64,000 nucleotides of DNA from Acidobacteriaceae bacterium (GTDB lineage Bacteria; Acidobacteriota; Terriglobia; Bryobacterales; Bryobacteraceae): NCBI GenBank assembly GCA_019240405.1, contig JAFAYL010000021.1, positions 124,001 through 188,000 of the forward strand. The letters run 5' to 3'. A program made the translations under genes and the position numbers. Positions 35,963 to 45,461 of this stretch are shown here, piece by piece. Under the pieces are notes generated by a model. That model saw only the letters and a list, made by a program, of their open reading frames with translations, was not told where the DNA came from and searched no databases. Within the stretch, counting starts at the first letter, position 1. Each line of letters begins with the position of its first letter.

Positions 35963-37602
35963 CACAGGCGACTGCTACCGAGAGTAAGCCTCCGGAGAAT
36001 GCGGAGGAGGGGAATGGAAATTCCCCTACTGCCGCGGAAGCGAGCGAGGCAAAGCCCGGTGAAGGCAGCGAGTCTCGCCCCGTCGAGTCGCGAACTGCGG
36101 AAACTAGGGCGGAGCGGCCCACCGCAGGGCGGTTAAGAGCCGCCGCGAATGAAGCGAGACAAGCGCCGCGTGGTAACGGCCGGCCTATGGTCGAGACGAA
36201 GCCGGCGAGTGAGGCTAGGCCTGGGGGTGAAACGAAGCCTCCCGATGGGCCGCCCGGTGCAGGTCCGCTTGCTGGCGGTCCAGGAGGACAGCGGCGAGGG
36301 CGTCACTCGCTGGGCAATACAGGCGCCCAGGGCCAGCGAAATGGCACCACCACGCTTGATCTGGTCGAGTTGAAGGACATGAGCATCCAGTCGCTTAACC
36401 AGATTGCTAAGGACCTTGGAGTTGCGGGCGGGGCCGGTCTTAGGAAACAAGAGCTGATCTTTAAAATCCTTCAGACACAAGCTGAGAAGAGTGGGTTAAT
36501 CTTTTCCGAAGGCGTGCTCGAATGCCTGCCGGATGGTTTTGGCTTCTTGCGAGCGCCCGAATATAACTATCTTCCGGGTCCCGACGACGTTTACGTCTCG
36601 CCTTCTCAGATCCGCCGTTTCGATCTCCGTACAGGTGATACGGTTTCCGGCCAGATCCGGCCGCCGAAAGAGGGCGAGCGTTACTTCGCGCTCATCAAAG
36701 TTGATGCCATCAACTTCGAGCCGCCGGAGGAAGCGCGCAATAAAATCTTTTTCGATAATCTCACGCCGCTCTACCCTGACGAGCGGCTGAAGCTCGAGAC
36801 TGGCAAAGACAATTTCTCGGGACGCGTGATGGACCTCCTGACCCCGATAGGCAAGGGACAGCGCGGTCTGATTGTTGCGCCTCCGCGCACCGGTAAAACG
36901 ATGCTACTGCAGAGTCTTGCCAATTCGGTTACGGCCAATCATCCGGATGTCAACTTAATCGTGCTTCTCATTGATGAGCGGCCGGAAGAAGTCACTGACA
37001 TGCAGCGTTCTGTGCGCGGCGAGGTGATCAGCTCCACATTCGACGAACCGGCTTCGCGCCACGTTCAAGTGGCGGAAATGGTGATTGAGAAAGCCAAGCG
37101 GCTGGTCGAGCACAAGCGCGACGTGGTCATTCTGTTGGATTCGATTACGCGGCTGGCGCGTGCGTATAACACGGTTGTCCCGCCCTCAGGAAAGGTTCTG
37201 TCGGGCGGTGTCGATTCCAATGCGCTCCAGCGTCCAAAACGATTCTTCGGAGCAGCGCGCAATATCGAAGAAGGCGGCTCGCTGACCATCGTTGCTACGG
37301 CCTTGATCGATACAGGTAGCCGGATGGACGATGTGATCTTCGAAGAATTCAAAGGCACCGGCAACATGGAAATCCATCTCGATCGCAAGCTGGTCGATAA
37401 GCGCGTCTTCCCGGCCATCGACATTAACAAGAGCGGCACCCGAAAAGAAGAGCTGCTTATGCCGCGTGAAGAACTGAATCGCGTCTGGGTGCTCCGCAAG
37501 GTGCTGAATCCGCTTTCGCCCGTTGAATCGATGGAGCTCCTGCTCGATAAGCTCGGCAAGACGCGCTCGAATGCTGAGTTTCTTGCCGCCATGAGCGGCT
37601 GA
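35926..37602 (+). CDS. rho: transcription termination factor Rho
   Basis: 558 residues from TTG 35926, supported by GAGGGA upstream; no better start exists before the conserved region. Conserved parts: Rho N-terminal domain ([20 protein letters not shown], ~140), cold-shock RNA-binding fold ([19 protein letters not shown]), Walker A ([16 protein letters not shown]), Walker B ([16 protein letters not shown]) and R-loop ([10 protein letters not shown]). The first ~140 residues are a low-complexity Glu/Pro/Gly/Arg extension absent from E. coli Rho, as seen in several high-GC phyla. Confidence 0.95.
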   Translation: MANHLEDQEPAVAQATATESKPPENAEEGNGNSPTAAEASEAKPGEGSESRPVESRTAETRAERPTAGRLRAAANEARQAPRGNGRPMVETKPASEARPGGETKPPDGPPGAGPLAGGPGGQRRGRHSLGNTGAQGQRNGTTTLDLVELKDMSIQSLNQIAKDLGVAGGAGLRKQELIFKILQTQAEKSGLIFSEGVLECLPDGFGFLRAPEYNYLPGPDDVYVSPSQIRRFDLRTGDTVSGQIRPPKEGERYFALIKVDAINFEPPEEARNKIFFDNLTPLYPDERLKLETGKDNFSGRVMDLLTPIGKGQRGLIVAPPRTGKTMLLQSLANSVTANHPDVNLIVLLIDERPEEVTDMQRSVRGEVISSTFDEPASRHVQVAEMVIEKAKRLVEHKRDVVILLDSITRLARAYNTVVPPSGKVLSGGVDSNALQRPKRFFGAARNIEEGGSLTIVATALIDTGSRMDDVIFEEFKGTGNMEIHLDRKLVDKRVFPAIDINKSGTRKEELLMPREELNRVWVLRKVLNPLSPVESMELLLDKLGKTRSNAEFLAAMSG

Positions 37603-37636
37603 TTTGACCCGTCGCTTGGCTCCGAGCTCGGGTTAA

Positions 37637-39607
37637 ATGGGCCGCATCAGAATCCTCTCCGATAACGTCGCAAACAAAATCGCGGCCGGCGAGGTGGTTG
37701 AGCGGCCCGCGTCTGTTGTCAAAGAACTCCTAGAAAATGCGCTCGATGCGGATGCAGCCGAAGTTCGCATTGATGCCGAAAACGCCGGCCGCCGCCTGAT
37801 TCGCGTTCAAGACGACGGGTGTGGCATGCTGCGCGATGACGCCCTGCTCGCTTTCGAGCGGCATGCGACTAGCAAGCTTAGCGATGTAAAAGATCTGCTC
37901 GCGATTGCGACGCTTGGGTTCCGCGGTGAAGCGCTGCCTTCCATTGCTTCGGTGAGCAGACTAGTCCTCGAGACTCGCGCGAGCGAAGAGCAGACCGGTA
38001 CCGCCGTCGAGATTGCCGGAGGCAAATTGCTTCGCTGCGATGAAATCGCGCGCCCCGTAGGCACGGCAATCTCTGTCCGGGATTTGTTTTTCAACGTGCC
38101 GGCGCGCAAGAAGTTTCTCCGTTCCGATCAGACCGAACTCGCGCATATCGGGTCGCTTATCACCCATTACAGTCTGGGGCACTGCAACAAGCGATTTGAG
38201 CTTTACCACGACGGCCGGGAGTTGCTCAGCGTCACTCCGGTGTCCACTTTGCGTGAGCGCGCGTTTCAGGTATTCGGCGCCGAGATCATCGAAGGCCTGA
38301 TCGATTTAGGTCCGCGAAGTTTTGAATTGCCGTTACCGCCGCCGTACGTTCCGCCAAATGCGCGAGCCGCGCTCGGCGAGCAACCACGGCCGGAGCCCGC
38401 CCAATTTGTGCTCGAAGGACTCATTTCAGGGCCGCACGTTCAAAAGCTCAATCGCAATTCCATTTTTGTTTTCGTAAATGGCCGTTTGATTCGCGACAAG
38501 GTGCTTCTCCACGCAATACAGGCTGCCTATCACAACCTAATGCCGCCGGGTTATTATCCCTTCGCTTTGCTGTTCTTGAATTGCGATCCGGGCGAGGTGG
38601 ACGTGAATGTTCACCCGTCGAAGACCGAAGTCCGGTTCCGGCACAGTTCGGTGGTTCACGATTTCGTGCGCGATGCGATCCGGGAATTTCTCATGATGAG
38701 CCGCCCTGTGTCGAGCATGCCGCTGCCAAGTTCGCCCGTGATTCGCGCTGAGCAGCAAATCGCGCATGTGCAGCGCGCCGCGGATCTTCCGTTTTCTGAG
38801 TTTACGGCGACGATGGACCTAGTAACCGCAGAGCCGGAATTGGTTGAGATGACTTCTCCGGTTGCGACCGAGGCGCCTGAGGTGACGATCACTGCTCCGC
38901 TGCGGCCGTTCGCGTTTGAAGAAAAGCCAATTCCAGAAGTTCGCCCCGCTTCCCGGCGGATTCCCGAAACGCACGGTGCGCTCGATCAGCTTCCGGCGGG
39001 GTGGGACCGCGCCGATACGTTCGCTGCGGTGCCGGACTTGCGCTCATTAGGGCAGCTTCAGGACAGCTTCATCGTCGCGGCTGGACGCGACGGGCTATGG
39101 ATCATCGATCAACACGTCGCTCATGAGCGCATCCTGTTCGAGCAAGTTCTCCGGCAGCGTGCAGCGGGAAATGTGGAGATACAGCAGTTGCTAATGCCCT
39201 TGGTATTGCAGCTCACGCCCGCGCAGCAGTTCGAGTTTGCTCGAATCGGCGATGAACTAAACGCTCATGGATTCGAAGCGGAACCCTTCGGCCAGCGCAC
39301 GATTGCGATTAAAGCCGCTCCCGCGGCGGTCGGCCCGAGCGACATTGAGAGCATTGTAGTGGAAATCCTCGAAATCGCCGAATCCGAGCTGCGTTCAGCA
39401 TCGCTCGACGAGATCCGCCGCGGCGTTTGCGCGACTATAGCTTGCCGCGCTGCGATCAAAGTCAATACCAGGCTCGAGCCCAAGAAAGTCGAGTGGCTAC
39501 TGCGCTCGTTGGCGGCTTGCGAATACCCGATGACCTGCCCGCACGGCCGGCCGATTGCACTCCGTTACAGCATGAAAGATATTCTTAAGAGCTTTCACCG
39601 GATCTAG
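37637..39607 (+). CDS. mutL: DNA mismatch repair protein MutL
   Basis: 656 residues. N-terminal GHKL ATPase: [26 protein letters not shown], and [15 protein letters not shown]-terminal domain carries the endonuclease signatures of MutL from bacteria without Mut[15 protein letters not shown] (DQHAxxERxxxE with Val for the second Ala), TIACRAAIK (ACR) and [10 protein letters not shown] (CPHGRP). So this MutL is expected to nick DNA. A Pro/Glu-rich linker separates the halves. It follows rho by 34 bases. Confidence 0.96.
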   Translation: MGRIRILSDNVANKIAAGEVVERPASVVKELLENALDADAAEVRIDAENAGRRLIRVQDDGCGMLRDDALLAFERHATSKLSDVKDLLAIATLGFRGEALPSIASVSRLVLETRASEEQTGTAVEIAGGKLLRCDEIARPVGTAISVRDLFFNVPARKKFLRSDQTELAHIGSLITHYSLGHCNKRFELYHDGRELLSVTPVSTLRERAFQVFGAEIIEGLIDLGPRSFELPLPPPYVPPNARAALGEQPRPEPAQFVLEGLISGPHVQKLNRNSIFVFVNGRLIRDKVLLHAIQAAYHNLMPPGYYPFALLFLNCDPGEVDVNVHPSKTEVRFRHSSVVHDFVRDAIREFLMMSRPVSSMPLPSSPVIRAEQQIAHVQRAADLPFSEFTATMDLVTAEPELVEMTSPVATEAPEVTITAPLRPFAFEEKPIPEVRPASRRIPETHGALDQLPAGWDRADTFAAVPDLRSLGQLQDSFIVAAGRDGLWIIDQHVAHERILFEQVLRQRAAGNVEIQQLLMPLVLQLTPAQQFEFARIGDELNAHGFEAEPFGQRTIAIKAAPAAVGPSDIESIVVEILEIAESELRSASLDEIRRGVCATIACRAAIKVNTRLEPKKVEWLLRSLAACEYPMTCPHGRPIALRYSMKDILKSFHRI

Positions 39608-40133
39608 GCTTTACCAGATTGTCTACTTCCTCGAACAGCTCGGGAAGTGAAATTGTTGTATCCGGATCCGCGGTCAGAAAGCCATCCGGATGAATCCAGA
39701 TGCCGTCGGGATGTTCGTGCGTCATCATCCATGCCGTACGCGCTTCGGGATCAATGATCCAGACGTTCTTGATACCCCAACTCAGATAGTATTCGCCTTT
39801 CTTGAAGATCCTTTTCAGCGAATCTTGCGGCGACCGGATTTCGACACAGAGCTCGACCGGCTTTGTCGGGTATGGTTGTTCGATCTTATCTTGGCTGGCA
39901 ATAACATCCGGAACGGGTGCCGCGTCGTGAATAAGTTTAAGGCTTACCTCGGGAAGGGCGTTCCAACGGAATCGGCGAAGGAGAAGAATCAAAACCAACT
40001 GTACGGCGCTATGAAGTGAGGTTGGCACAGGTTTAGCTACCACTTCGCCAAACCAGTATTCGTGGTTCGGCTTCACCCCATCGTAGATGCGATGAAACTC
40101 TTCGAGCGTTAGCGCGGAGGTCGTGGCATTCAC
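39585..40133 (-). CDS. Uma2 family (DUF820) putative endonuclease
   Basis: 182 residues. LTLEEFHRIYDGVKPNHEYWFGEVV, the PVPDVIAS strand with the catalytic Asp, ELCVEIRSPQDSLKRIFKKGEYYLSWGIKNVWIIDPEAR with the E-x-x-S-P and K motifs, are the Uma2 PD-(D/E)xK core (family found in large numbers in cyanobacteria and some soil bacteria). Biological role unknown. Its 3' end overlaps the end of mutL by 23 bases, tail to tail. Confidence 0.87.
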   Translation of the reverse strand: MNATTSALTLEEFHRIYDGVKPNHEYWFGEVVAKPVPTSLHSAVQLVLILLLRRFRWNALPEVSLKLIHDAAPVPDVIASQDKIEQPYPTKPVELCVEIRSPQDSLKRIFKKGEYYLSWGIKNVWIIDPEARTAWMMTHEHPDGIWIHPDGFLTADPDTTISLPELFEEVDNLVKPRSGESS

Positions 40134-40145
40134 AGCTTTACCTGG

Positions 40146-41954
40146 TCACTCCCATTCTATGGTGCCGGGAGGCTTGTGCGTGAGGTCATAGAACACCGCT
40201 GCGATTCGCGGTAGGTTGAGAAGCTTTGCTGTAAGCGCATCGAGGATTTCGCCGTCCATCAGTACGGCATCTGCGGTCATGCCATCTACTGAGTTAACGG
40301 GACGCAAGACGACCGACTCGCGCGCTGTTTCTGTGCCAACCGGGAGAAGCACCACCGGGAACTGCCACACCTGCTCTTCAAACCCGGTTTCGACGCTCAA
40401 GTCTCTTACGATCGCATCGGCTTCTCGCAGCGCCTCGAGGCGATCCTTGGTAATCGAAGCTTCGAAGACTTGTAATGAAGCCATCGGCGCCTTACTTCCG
40501 CAAATCGCGACAATGCGATTCACATCGAAGCGGCTGTTGATCAATGCTGGCGCAGTTGCCTGAATGTCCTCCAGCGTTGGCTTGCGCGGAAGAGCAAATA
40601 CGTTCCGGTAACTCCGGCAATCACCCTGCACGCCTACAGATCGCACCGGCAACAGAAAGCCATCAGACGTCTCGGTCAAGGCGCCCTCGGCATTGGCGCA
40701 TAGACAGCGAATTCCAAGCCCCGGACCAGGGAATGGGTGCCGCGCCAAAATCTTGTCCGGAACGCCGAGCTCACGGCCGATTTCGCGCACCTCGTCTTTG
40801 TAAAACGGCGCGAGTGGCTCGATGATCTTGCCGCTCTCGACAAGAGCTTGAATACCGGCGACTCGATTATGATGCGTCTTGATGAGATCGGCTTTCGCGG
40901 TTCCACCGGATTCAATCGTGTCGGGATAAATCGTCCCTTGACCGAGTATCCAGTGTCCGTCCAGGAAATGCTGCGTCGCGAGAATTCGCTCTTGCACCTT
41001 TACGAATTGCTCGCCAATCGCGCGCCGCTTCTCTTCGGGATCTTCGATTCCGGCCAACGCGGCTAGGAACTTCTCTTCTGCGTTGTCAACGAGAAAGTGT
41101 TTCGCGCCCAGCTCGTGAAAAGCCCTACTGACAAGCTCAGTTTCACCTTTCCGCATGAGTCCCGTATCCACGTAAATGCCGTACACACGCTCCGGTCCCA
41201 ACGCTCTCAAGCACAGCGTGTAGGCAACGGTCGAATCGACGCCGCCGCTCACGAAGAAAAAGATATTTCGATTTCTTGCAATCGAGCGAATCTGTTCCTC
41301 AATGACCGGAATACGCTGCGATACGTCCCAATCCCTCGTCGCGCCGCACACGCGAAAAATGAAGTTCTCCAGAATTTGCTTTCCAGCATGCGTATGAACG
41401 ACTTCGGGATGAAACTGCACGCCGAATAGTTTGCGCTCTGGACTTGACATCGCAGCGATGGCGGACGTCGAGGTTGAGGCTGTCACGCGAAATCCGGCAG
41501 GTACTGCGGCAACACTATCACGGTGGCTCATCCAGATCTGCGATTCGCGCACGCCGTTCCAGAGAGCATCATCCGAAGTGATGGTGAGATGCGCCAGACC
41601 ATACTCGCCGCGCTCGCCTTTCTGTACTTTGCCGCCGAGGTGATGAGCGAGCAATTGGTGGCCGTAGCAAATTCCCAGGACCGGAACGCCTGCACGAAGA
41701 ACAATTGGATCGATATCAGGACAACCTGGCTCGTAGACGCTGGCAGGGCCACCGGAGATGATGATGCCCTTGCTTGACCGAAGCTGCTCGGCGGGCAAAT
41801 CGCTAGGCTGAACGTCGGCGTACACGCCTAGCTCCCGCACTTTCCGCGCGATCAGGTGAGTGTATTGCCCGCCGGTATCGAGAACTGTGATTTGGGAAGT
41901 CGAGGCTTCAGCCGGTTCCTGAACGCGAGTGATCGATTCAGCCTGAATGCCCAA
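40146..41954 (-). CDS. guaA: GMP synthase (glutamine-hydrolysing), eukaryote-like long form
   Basis: 602 residues from TTG 41954, two bases after the upstream protease stop; no alternative start precedes the conserved ITVLDTGGQYTHLIARKVRE. Glutaminase domain: GICYGHQ with nucleophile Cys96, FHPE with His182 and Glu184. ATP pyrophosphatase: FFVSGGVDSTVAYT (236-242 PP-loop). The dimerization part is ~75 residues longer than in E. coli and contains LLPVRSVGVQGDCRSYRNVF, then a second block ending YDLTHKPPGTIEWE, the arrangement I know from human GMPS. Converts XMP to GMP. Confidence 0.96.
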   Translation of the reverse strand: MGIQAESITRVQEPAEASTSQITVLDTGGQYTHLIARKVRELGVYADVQPSDLPAEQLRSSKGIIISGGPASVYEPGCPDIDPIVLRAGVPVLGICYGHQLLAHHLGGKVQKGERGEYGLAHLTITSDDALWNGVRESQIWMSHRDSVAAVPAGFRVTASTSTSAIAAMSSPERKLFGVQFHPEVVHTHAGKQILENFIFRVCGATRDWDVSQRIPVIEEQIRSIARNRNIFFFVSGGVDSTVAYTLCLRALGPERVYGIYVDTGLMRKGETELVSRAFHELGAKHFLVDNAEEKFLAALAGIEDPEEKRRAIGEQFVKVQERILATQHFLDGHWILGQGTIYPDTIESGGTAKADLIKTHHNRVAGIQALVESGKIIEPLAPFYKDEVREIGRELGVPDKILARHPFPGPGLGIRCLCANAEGALTETSDGFLLPVRSVGVQGDCRSYRNVFALPRKPTLEDIQATAPALINSRFDVNRIVAICGSKAPMASLQVFEASITKDRLEALREADAIVRDLSVETGFEEQVWQFPVVLLPVGTETARESVVLRPVNSVDGMTADAVLMDGEILDALTAKLLNLPRIAAVFYDLTHKPPGTIEWE

Positions 41955-41956
41955 AA

Positions 41957-43570
41957 CTAGCGGCTGGCGCGTTGTTTCTCGAACCGGAGTTTGGAGCGCG
42001 CCAGCAGGTCCTTCGCTTTCGGCATGGCCTCAATCGCTTTCTCTACTTCCGCATCCTGCATGACTTCAATCTTCTGATGCTCTTCGTAGCTGAAAGCCGT
42101 GATATACATTTCTGAGCGAAGCTGGTCGCGCAGCCAGCTATGATCTTGCGTCCAGTCTGCTTCGGTGAACTGAATGCCTTCTTTCATCAAATAATCATGA
42201 AATTCATTCAGCACTGTTTCATCGGGTATCCAGCCTTGGCCTAGTTTCGTGTCTCTCGTCGAGAAGTAATAAGCCGAGAAATTGAAGAACGCATTCTTTC
42301 TGACAAGGCCGATTTCAAATGCATCAAGCTTCGGCGTTTCGTATTTTTCGTCCGGCGTAATGCCACCTCCGCCATAAACCACGCGTCCGAGGTCGGTCTG
42401 CTTCACGTCCATCGGATTGCTTACTTCCGATCGCTTCCCGTAGTAGTAATCGAGGAACGAGATATTCGAATAGTCTCGCTGGATCAGGCGTCCACTCGGT
42501 GTGTAGTAATGCTGTGTCGTCAGAGCAAGGCCGGTGTTATCGCTGAGCGGATACACGGTTTGGACCAGGCCCTTCCCGAAAGTTGTGTCGCCGAGAATCC
42601 AGGCCCGATCGTGATCCTGCAGCGCGCCCGCGACGATCTCAGCCGCTGAAGCAGAGTAACGGTCGACGAGCACGACTATGGGGTAGCTCTCGCCGAACTG
42701 GCTCCCGTGCGCGAGATATGGCTTTTCAGAGTAAGCTCGTCCTTTGTGCGAAACGACGACTTGGCCACGATCGAGCCAACGTCCGGCAACAGCGACGCCC
42801 TCCTGCAGTAGGCCGCCGGGGTTCTCGCGGAGGTCGAGAATCAAGCCTTTAATGTTGGTCTCGCCGAGCGCCTTGACGTTGTCATCCACTTCCTTGCTGG
42901 TCGTTTCTGTAAAGGACTGGATGCGCATGTACGCGATTCCTGGTTTGACCCAAAAGGCGGTGTCCACGCTGTTACGCGGGATCTCGTCACGAACCAAGTT
43001 GAAAGTGAGCGGTTTCGCTGCGCCTTCGCGCGTAATGATTACTTGAACTCTCGTACCTTTCGGCCCGCGCAGCATGTCCGCGACCTCGGTGGTCGTCAGA
43101 TTGTCCACTCGCTTGTCATTTACCTCGATCAAAATATCGCCTGGGCGAATGCCTGCCTTATAAGCCGGAGAACCGCCGAAGGGATGGATCACCATGGTCT
43201 TACCGGTACGAGGCTGCGCGCCGATCATCATCCCGATGCCGTAATACTTTCCGTGCTGCTCCTCGCGAAGGCCCGCGAAATCCTTAGGGTCGAAGAAATT
43301 GGAGTGCGGATCGAGCGTGCGAAGCATGCCCGGTATGGCACCTTTATAGATTGCTTTGTCGGCAGAGAGTTTATCGGCGTAGTTCTGCTCGACGATGTCG
43401 TAGACCTTAGTGAACGAGTCGATGCTCGCCTTCACATCCTCGTCGGAGGCGGCTGCGCGTTGCGGCGCCGCGGAGACCGGCCGAGCGCCAGGTCCAAAAA
43501 GTCCTCCGACCAAAGCGGAGACGGCCAAGAAAAGAACAACAAAAAGGAGACTACGGCGCTGGGACGACAA
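41957..43570 (-). CDS. S41 family C-terminal processing protease (CtpA-like)
   Basis: 537 residues from TTG 43570 with GGAGG upstream. A signal peptide (LLFVVLFLAVSALVGGLFGPG) places it in the periplasm. LDPHSNFFDPKDFAGL is the family opener; a PDZ domain (~110-180, GGSPAYKAGIRPGDILIEVNDK) follows; the protease core has LRENPGG, DRYSASAAEIVAGAL (nucleophile Ser, 305-311) and TTFGKGLVQT (Lys333). Such enzymes trim periplasmic proteins, including cell-wall enzymes. Directly upstream of guaA in what looks like one operon. Confidence 0.95.
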   Translation of the reverse strand: MSSQRRSLLFVVLFLAVSALVGGLFGPGARPVSAAPQRAAASDEDVKASIDSFTKVYDIVEQNYADKLSADKAIYKGAIPGMLRTLDPHSNFFDPKDFAGLREEQHGKYYGIGMMIGAQPRTGKTMVIHPFGGSPAYKAGIRPGDILIEVNDKRVDNLTTTEVADMLRGPKGTRVQVIITREGAAKPLTFNLVRDEIPRNSVDTAFWVKPGIAYMRIQSFTETTSKEVDDNVKALGETNIKGLILDLRENPGGLLQEGVAVAGRWLDRGQVVVSHKGRAYSEKPYLAHGSQFGESYPIVVLVDRYSASAAEIVAGALQDHDRAWILGDTTFGKGLVQTVYPLSDNTGLALTTQHYYTPSGRLIQRDYSNISFLDYYYGKRSEVSNPMDVKQTDLGRVVYGGGGITPDEKYETPKLDAFEIGLVRKNAFFNFSAYYFSTRDTKLGQGWIPDETVLNEFHDYLMKEGIQFTEADWTQDHSWLRDQLRSEMYITAFSYEEHQKIEVMQDAEVEKAIEAMPKAKDLLARSKLRFEKQRASR

Positions 43571-43654
43571 TCCTACCTCCGGGAGCTACTTTTAGTATAC
43601 GTGCGAACCAGCGGGCGGTTCCAGTGAGCGCTCTTCGGGTGTCGGAGTAAGCGC

Positions 43655-44155
43655 CTAAACCGCCGCTCGCATGCGTTTGGCAAAAACCGACTCGTTGCGG
43701 ACGCCCTTCTTTGGGATCTCCTCGAGGCGTTTCGCCTGGTCACTTACGCATACGAGAAACATGGGCTGCCGCGCATTTTTCAACAGATCGATGATGCGGT
43801 CCTGCTGATCTTCGAGGAAGATCGACTTGCCATCCGTCAGCAGATGAAGTTTTGAGTCGCTAGACAGCACATCGGCAAGATGTTTTCCCATTTCGCGCTG
43901 CAGGAATCGCAGAACGCGCCGGATCTTCTGCAAGGAAAATCCCTTCCGGCGAAGTTCAGCGATCACGGTGATCTCCACGACTTCCTCGGGAAGGTAAATT
44001 CGCTTATGTCCTTCGTGCCGTGGCGACACAACCTTGCGTTCATCCCACCACTGCAATTGACGAAGGCTCACCTCGGCAATCTTCGCGACATCAGTGCTCG
44101 TGTATGTGCGTTGCCCTTGAGACAAATCAGGACGGACTTTCCTTGTTTTGAACAT
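43655..44155 (-). CDS. MerR family transcriptional regulator
   Basis: 166 residues. YTSTDVAKIAEVSLRQLQWWDERKVVSPRHEGHKRIYLPEEVV is the winged helix of MerR regulators (helix-turn-helix, W-W-D-E substituting the usual W/Y-E/D-R pattern). RRKGFSLQKIRRVLRFLQREM is the start of the dimerization coil. The C-terminal ~70 residues have no Cys cluster, so not a metal sensor; ligand unknown. Own promoter at 44195-44222. It precedes the protease and guaA on the same strand. Confidence 0.87.
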   Translation of the reverse strand: MFKTRKVRPDLSQGQRTYTSTDVAKIAEVSLRQLQWWDERKVVSPRHEGHKRIYLPEEVVEITVIAELRRKGFSLQKIRRVLRFLQREMGKHLADVLSSDSKLHLLTDGKSIFLEDQQDRIIDLLKNARQPMFLVCVSDQAKRLEEIPKKGVRNESVFAKRMRAAV

Positions 44156-44194
44156 AGCGCCCCGGTTCCGTTTGGACTTTGGAACAGCTCACCA

Positions 44195-44222
44195 ATTGTA
44201 CTAGAACCCGGACCAGAGTCAA
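44195..44222 (-). promoter_or_regulatory. sigma-70 promoter of the merR-like gene
   Basis: On the minus strand TTGACT (44222-44217) and TACAAT (44200-44195) are separated by 16 bases, one mismatch from consensus in each box. Start of transcription is expected near 44188, about 33 bases before the ATG at 44155. Confidence 0.62.
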
Positions 44223-44237
44223 GAAGCTCTCCGGATT

Positions 44238-44495
44238 CTAACCGCCGCCTACAAATTCGACTACTTCAATATGTGCGCCGTCGGGGACTGTTGTCTTATC
44301 CCAATCCCGGTTACGGACGATGGATTTGTTCAGTTCAACCGCTACGCGGTCACCCGGTATATGTAAGGCCTCGAGCAAAGCCGACACGGAATGATTTGGC
44401 CAAACCTGCTTCGGTTCCCCATTGATCCATACAGTAATGAGTTCTGATTGCACGTGCTTTTTCGTGGGTGCTGGTAACCGCGTTCTTTCGGTCAT
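44238..44495 (-). CDS. thiS: sulfur carrier protein ThiS
   Basis: 85 residues. ITVWINGEPKQVWPNHSVSALLEALHI opens the ubiquitin-like beta-grasp fold, VAVELNKSIVRNRDWDKT and DGAHIEVVEFVGGG complete it. The C-terminal Gly-Gly is adenylated and thiocarboxylated to donate sulfur for thiazole formation in thiamine synthesis. About 18 residues at the N-terminus are extra and may reflect an upstream start; an internal start is possible. No other thi gene is near. Divergent from nuoA with 38 bases between starts. Confidence 0.88.
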   Translation of the reverse strand: MTERTRLPAPTKKHVQSELITVWINGEPKQVWPNHSVSALLEALHIPGDRVAVELNKSIVRNRDWDKTTVPDGAHIEVVEFVGGG

Positions 44496-44533
44496 TATAT
44501 ATTCAACTCTACGGTAGTCTGGTAGAGGTTTTC

Positions 44534-44947
44534 ATGCCTGCTTCATACGCTGAGACGTATTTCCCGGTGCTGATTCAGATCTTGATCGCCATTGCGGTGG
44601 CGGGCGGCATGATCGGAGCTTCCGCGCTTCTCGGAAGAAGGGTGCGCGATCCGGTCAAATTATCGCCGTACGAATCAGGAATGAAACCGGTGGGCAATGC
44701 CCGTGAACGCTTCAGCGTGAAGTATTACCTGGTGGCGATGGTTTTCATCCTGTTCGATATTGAAGCGATCTTTCTTTATCCTTGGGCGGTTGTTTATCGC
44801 GAGCTGAAACTGTTCGCATTTTTCGAGATGCTGCTGTTCATCGTGCTCGTATTGTGCGGCTTCTTTTACATCTGGAAGAAAGGTGTTCTAGACTGGTCCA
44901 TCGATCAACGCAGAAATCAGAGCGAGGACAAGAGGCGTGCTGCCTGA
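44534..44947 (+). CDS. nuoA: NADH-quinone oxidoreductase subunit A
   Basis: 137 residues from ATG 44534 with AGAGGT upstream; the open frame begins earlier but inside the thiS leader. Three transmembrane helices; LSPYESGMKPVGNARERFSVKYYLVAMVFILFDIEAIFLYPWAV is the NuoA signature loop with the conserved acidic residues (YESG, FDIEA). Membrane-arm subunit at the hinge to the peripheral arm. nuoC overlaps its end by 11 bases; no nuoB gene lies between. Confidence 0.94.
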   Translation: MPASYAETYFPVLIQILIAIAVAGGMIGASALLGRRVRDPVKLSPYESGMKPVGNARERFSVKYYLVAMVFILFDIEAIFLYPWAVVYRELKLFAFFEMLLFIVLVLCGFFYIWKKGVLDWSIDQRRNQSEDKRRAA

Positions 44948-45422
44948 AGTCGCTGCGAACGATCCGACAGCAGTTCTTATCGATCAGTTGTTCCCCGGCG
45001 CGATCACTGCGGGCAAAATGGACCTCGGTGAGTTGAGTCTGACGATTGAGGCGAACCAAATCGTTGAAGTGTGTCGCACTCTCAAGGAAGACGCCGCGTT
45101 CGAGCGCCTCAGCGCCGTGACAGCCGTAGACTGGTGGCCTCGTGAACCACGCTTTGAAGTGGTTTATTTACTGCATTCCATCCGGCATAATGCTCGATTG
45201 CGCCTAAACGTTCGCGTCCGCGATGGCGAAGCGGTGGAGTCCGTCTGCCCGGTTTGGCGCGGAGCGAACTGGTATGAGCGCGAGACCTTTGACTTGTTCG
45301 GAATTCCTTTCCGGAATCATCCCAATTTAGAGCGAATTATGATGCCCGCAGACTGGGAAGGCCATCCTCTGCGGAAAGATTATCCAAAGCACGGGCACCG
45401 GTACTCGTATCGAGATGAGTAG
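44937..45422 (+). CDS. nuoC: NADH-quinone oxidoreductase subunit C
   Basis: 161 residues from GTG 44937, inside the last codons of nuoA. The 30-kDa signature is near the C-terminus: VCPVWRGANWYERETFDLFGIPFRNHPNLERIMMPADWEGHPLRKDYP (ERE-x-x-DLFG-I and GHPLRKDYP). Part of the peripheral arm near the quinone site. Not fused to nuoD, which follows after a 39-base gap. Confidence 0.95.
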   Translation: MLPEVAANDPTAVLIDQLFPGAITAGKMDLGELSLTIEANQIVEVCRTLKEDAAFERLSAVTAVDWWPREPRFEVVYLLHSIRHNARLRLNVRVRDGEAVESVCPVWRGANWYERETFDLFGIPFRNHPNLERIMMPADWEGHPLRKDYPKHGHRYSYRDE

Positions 45423-45461
45423 CGATCGGGGATGCGCGCCGCTGAGGAGAGGATTTGATCA

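Noticed and set aside
44468-44533. Longer nuoA start upstream of 44534
   Set aside because: It would overlap the thiS N-terminus and lacks a ribosome-binding site, while AGAGGT precedes the ATG at 44534 and the NuoA family begins there.
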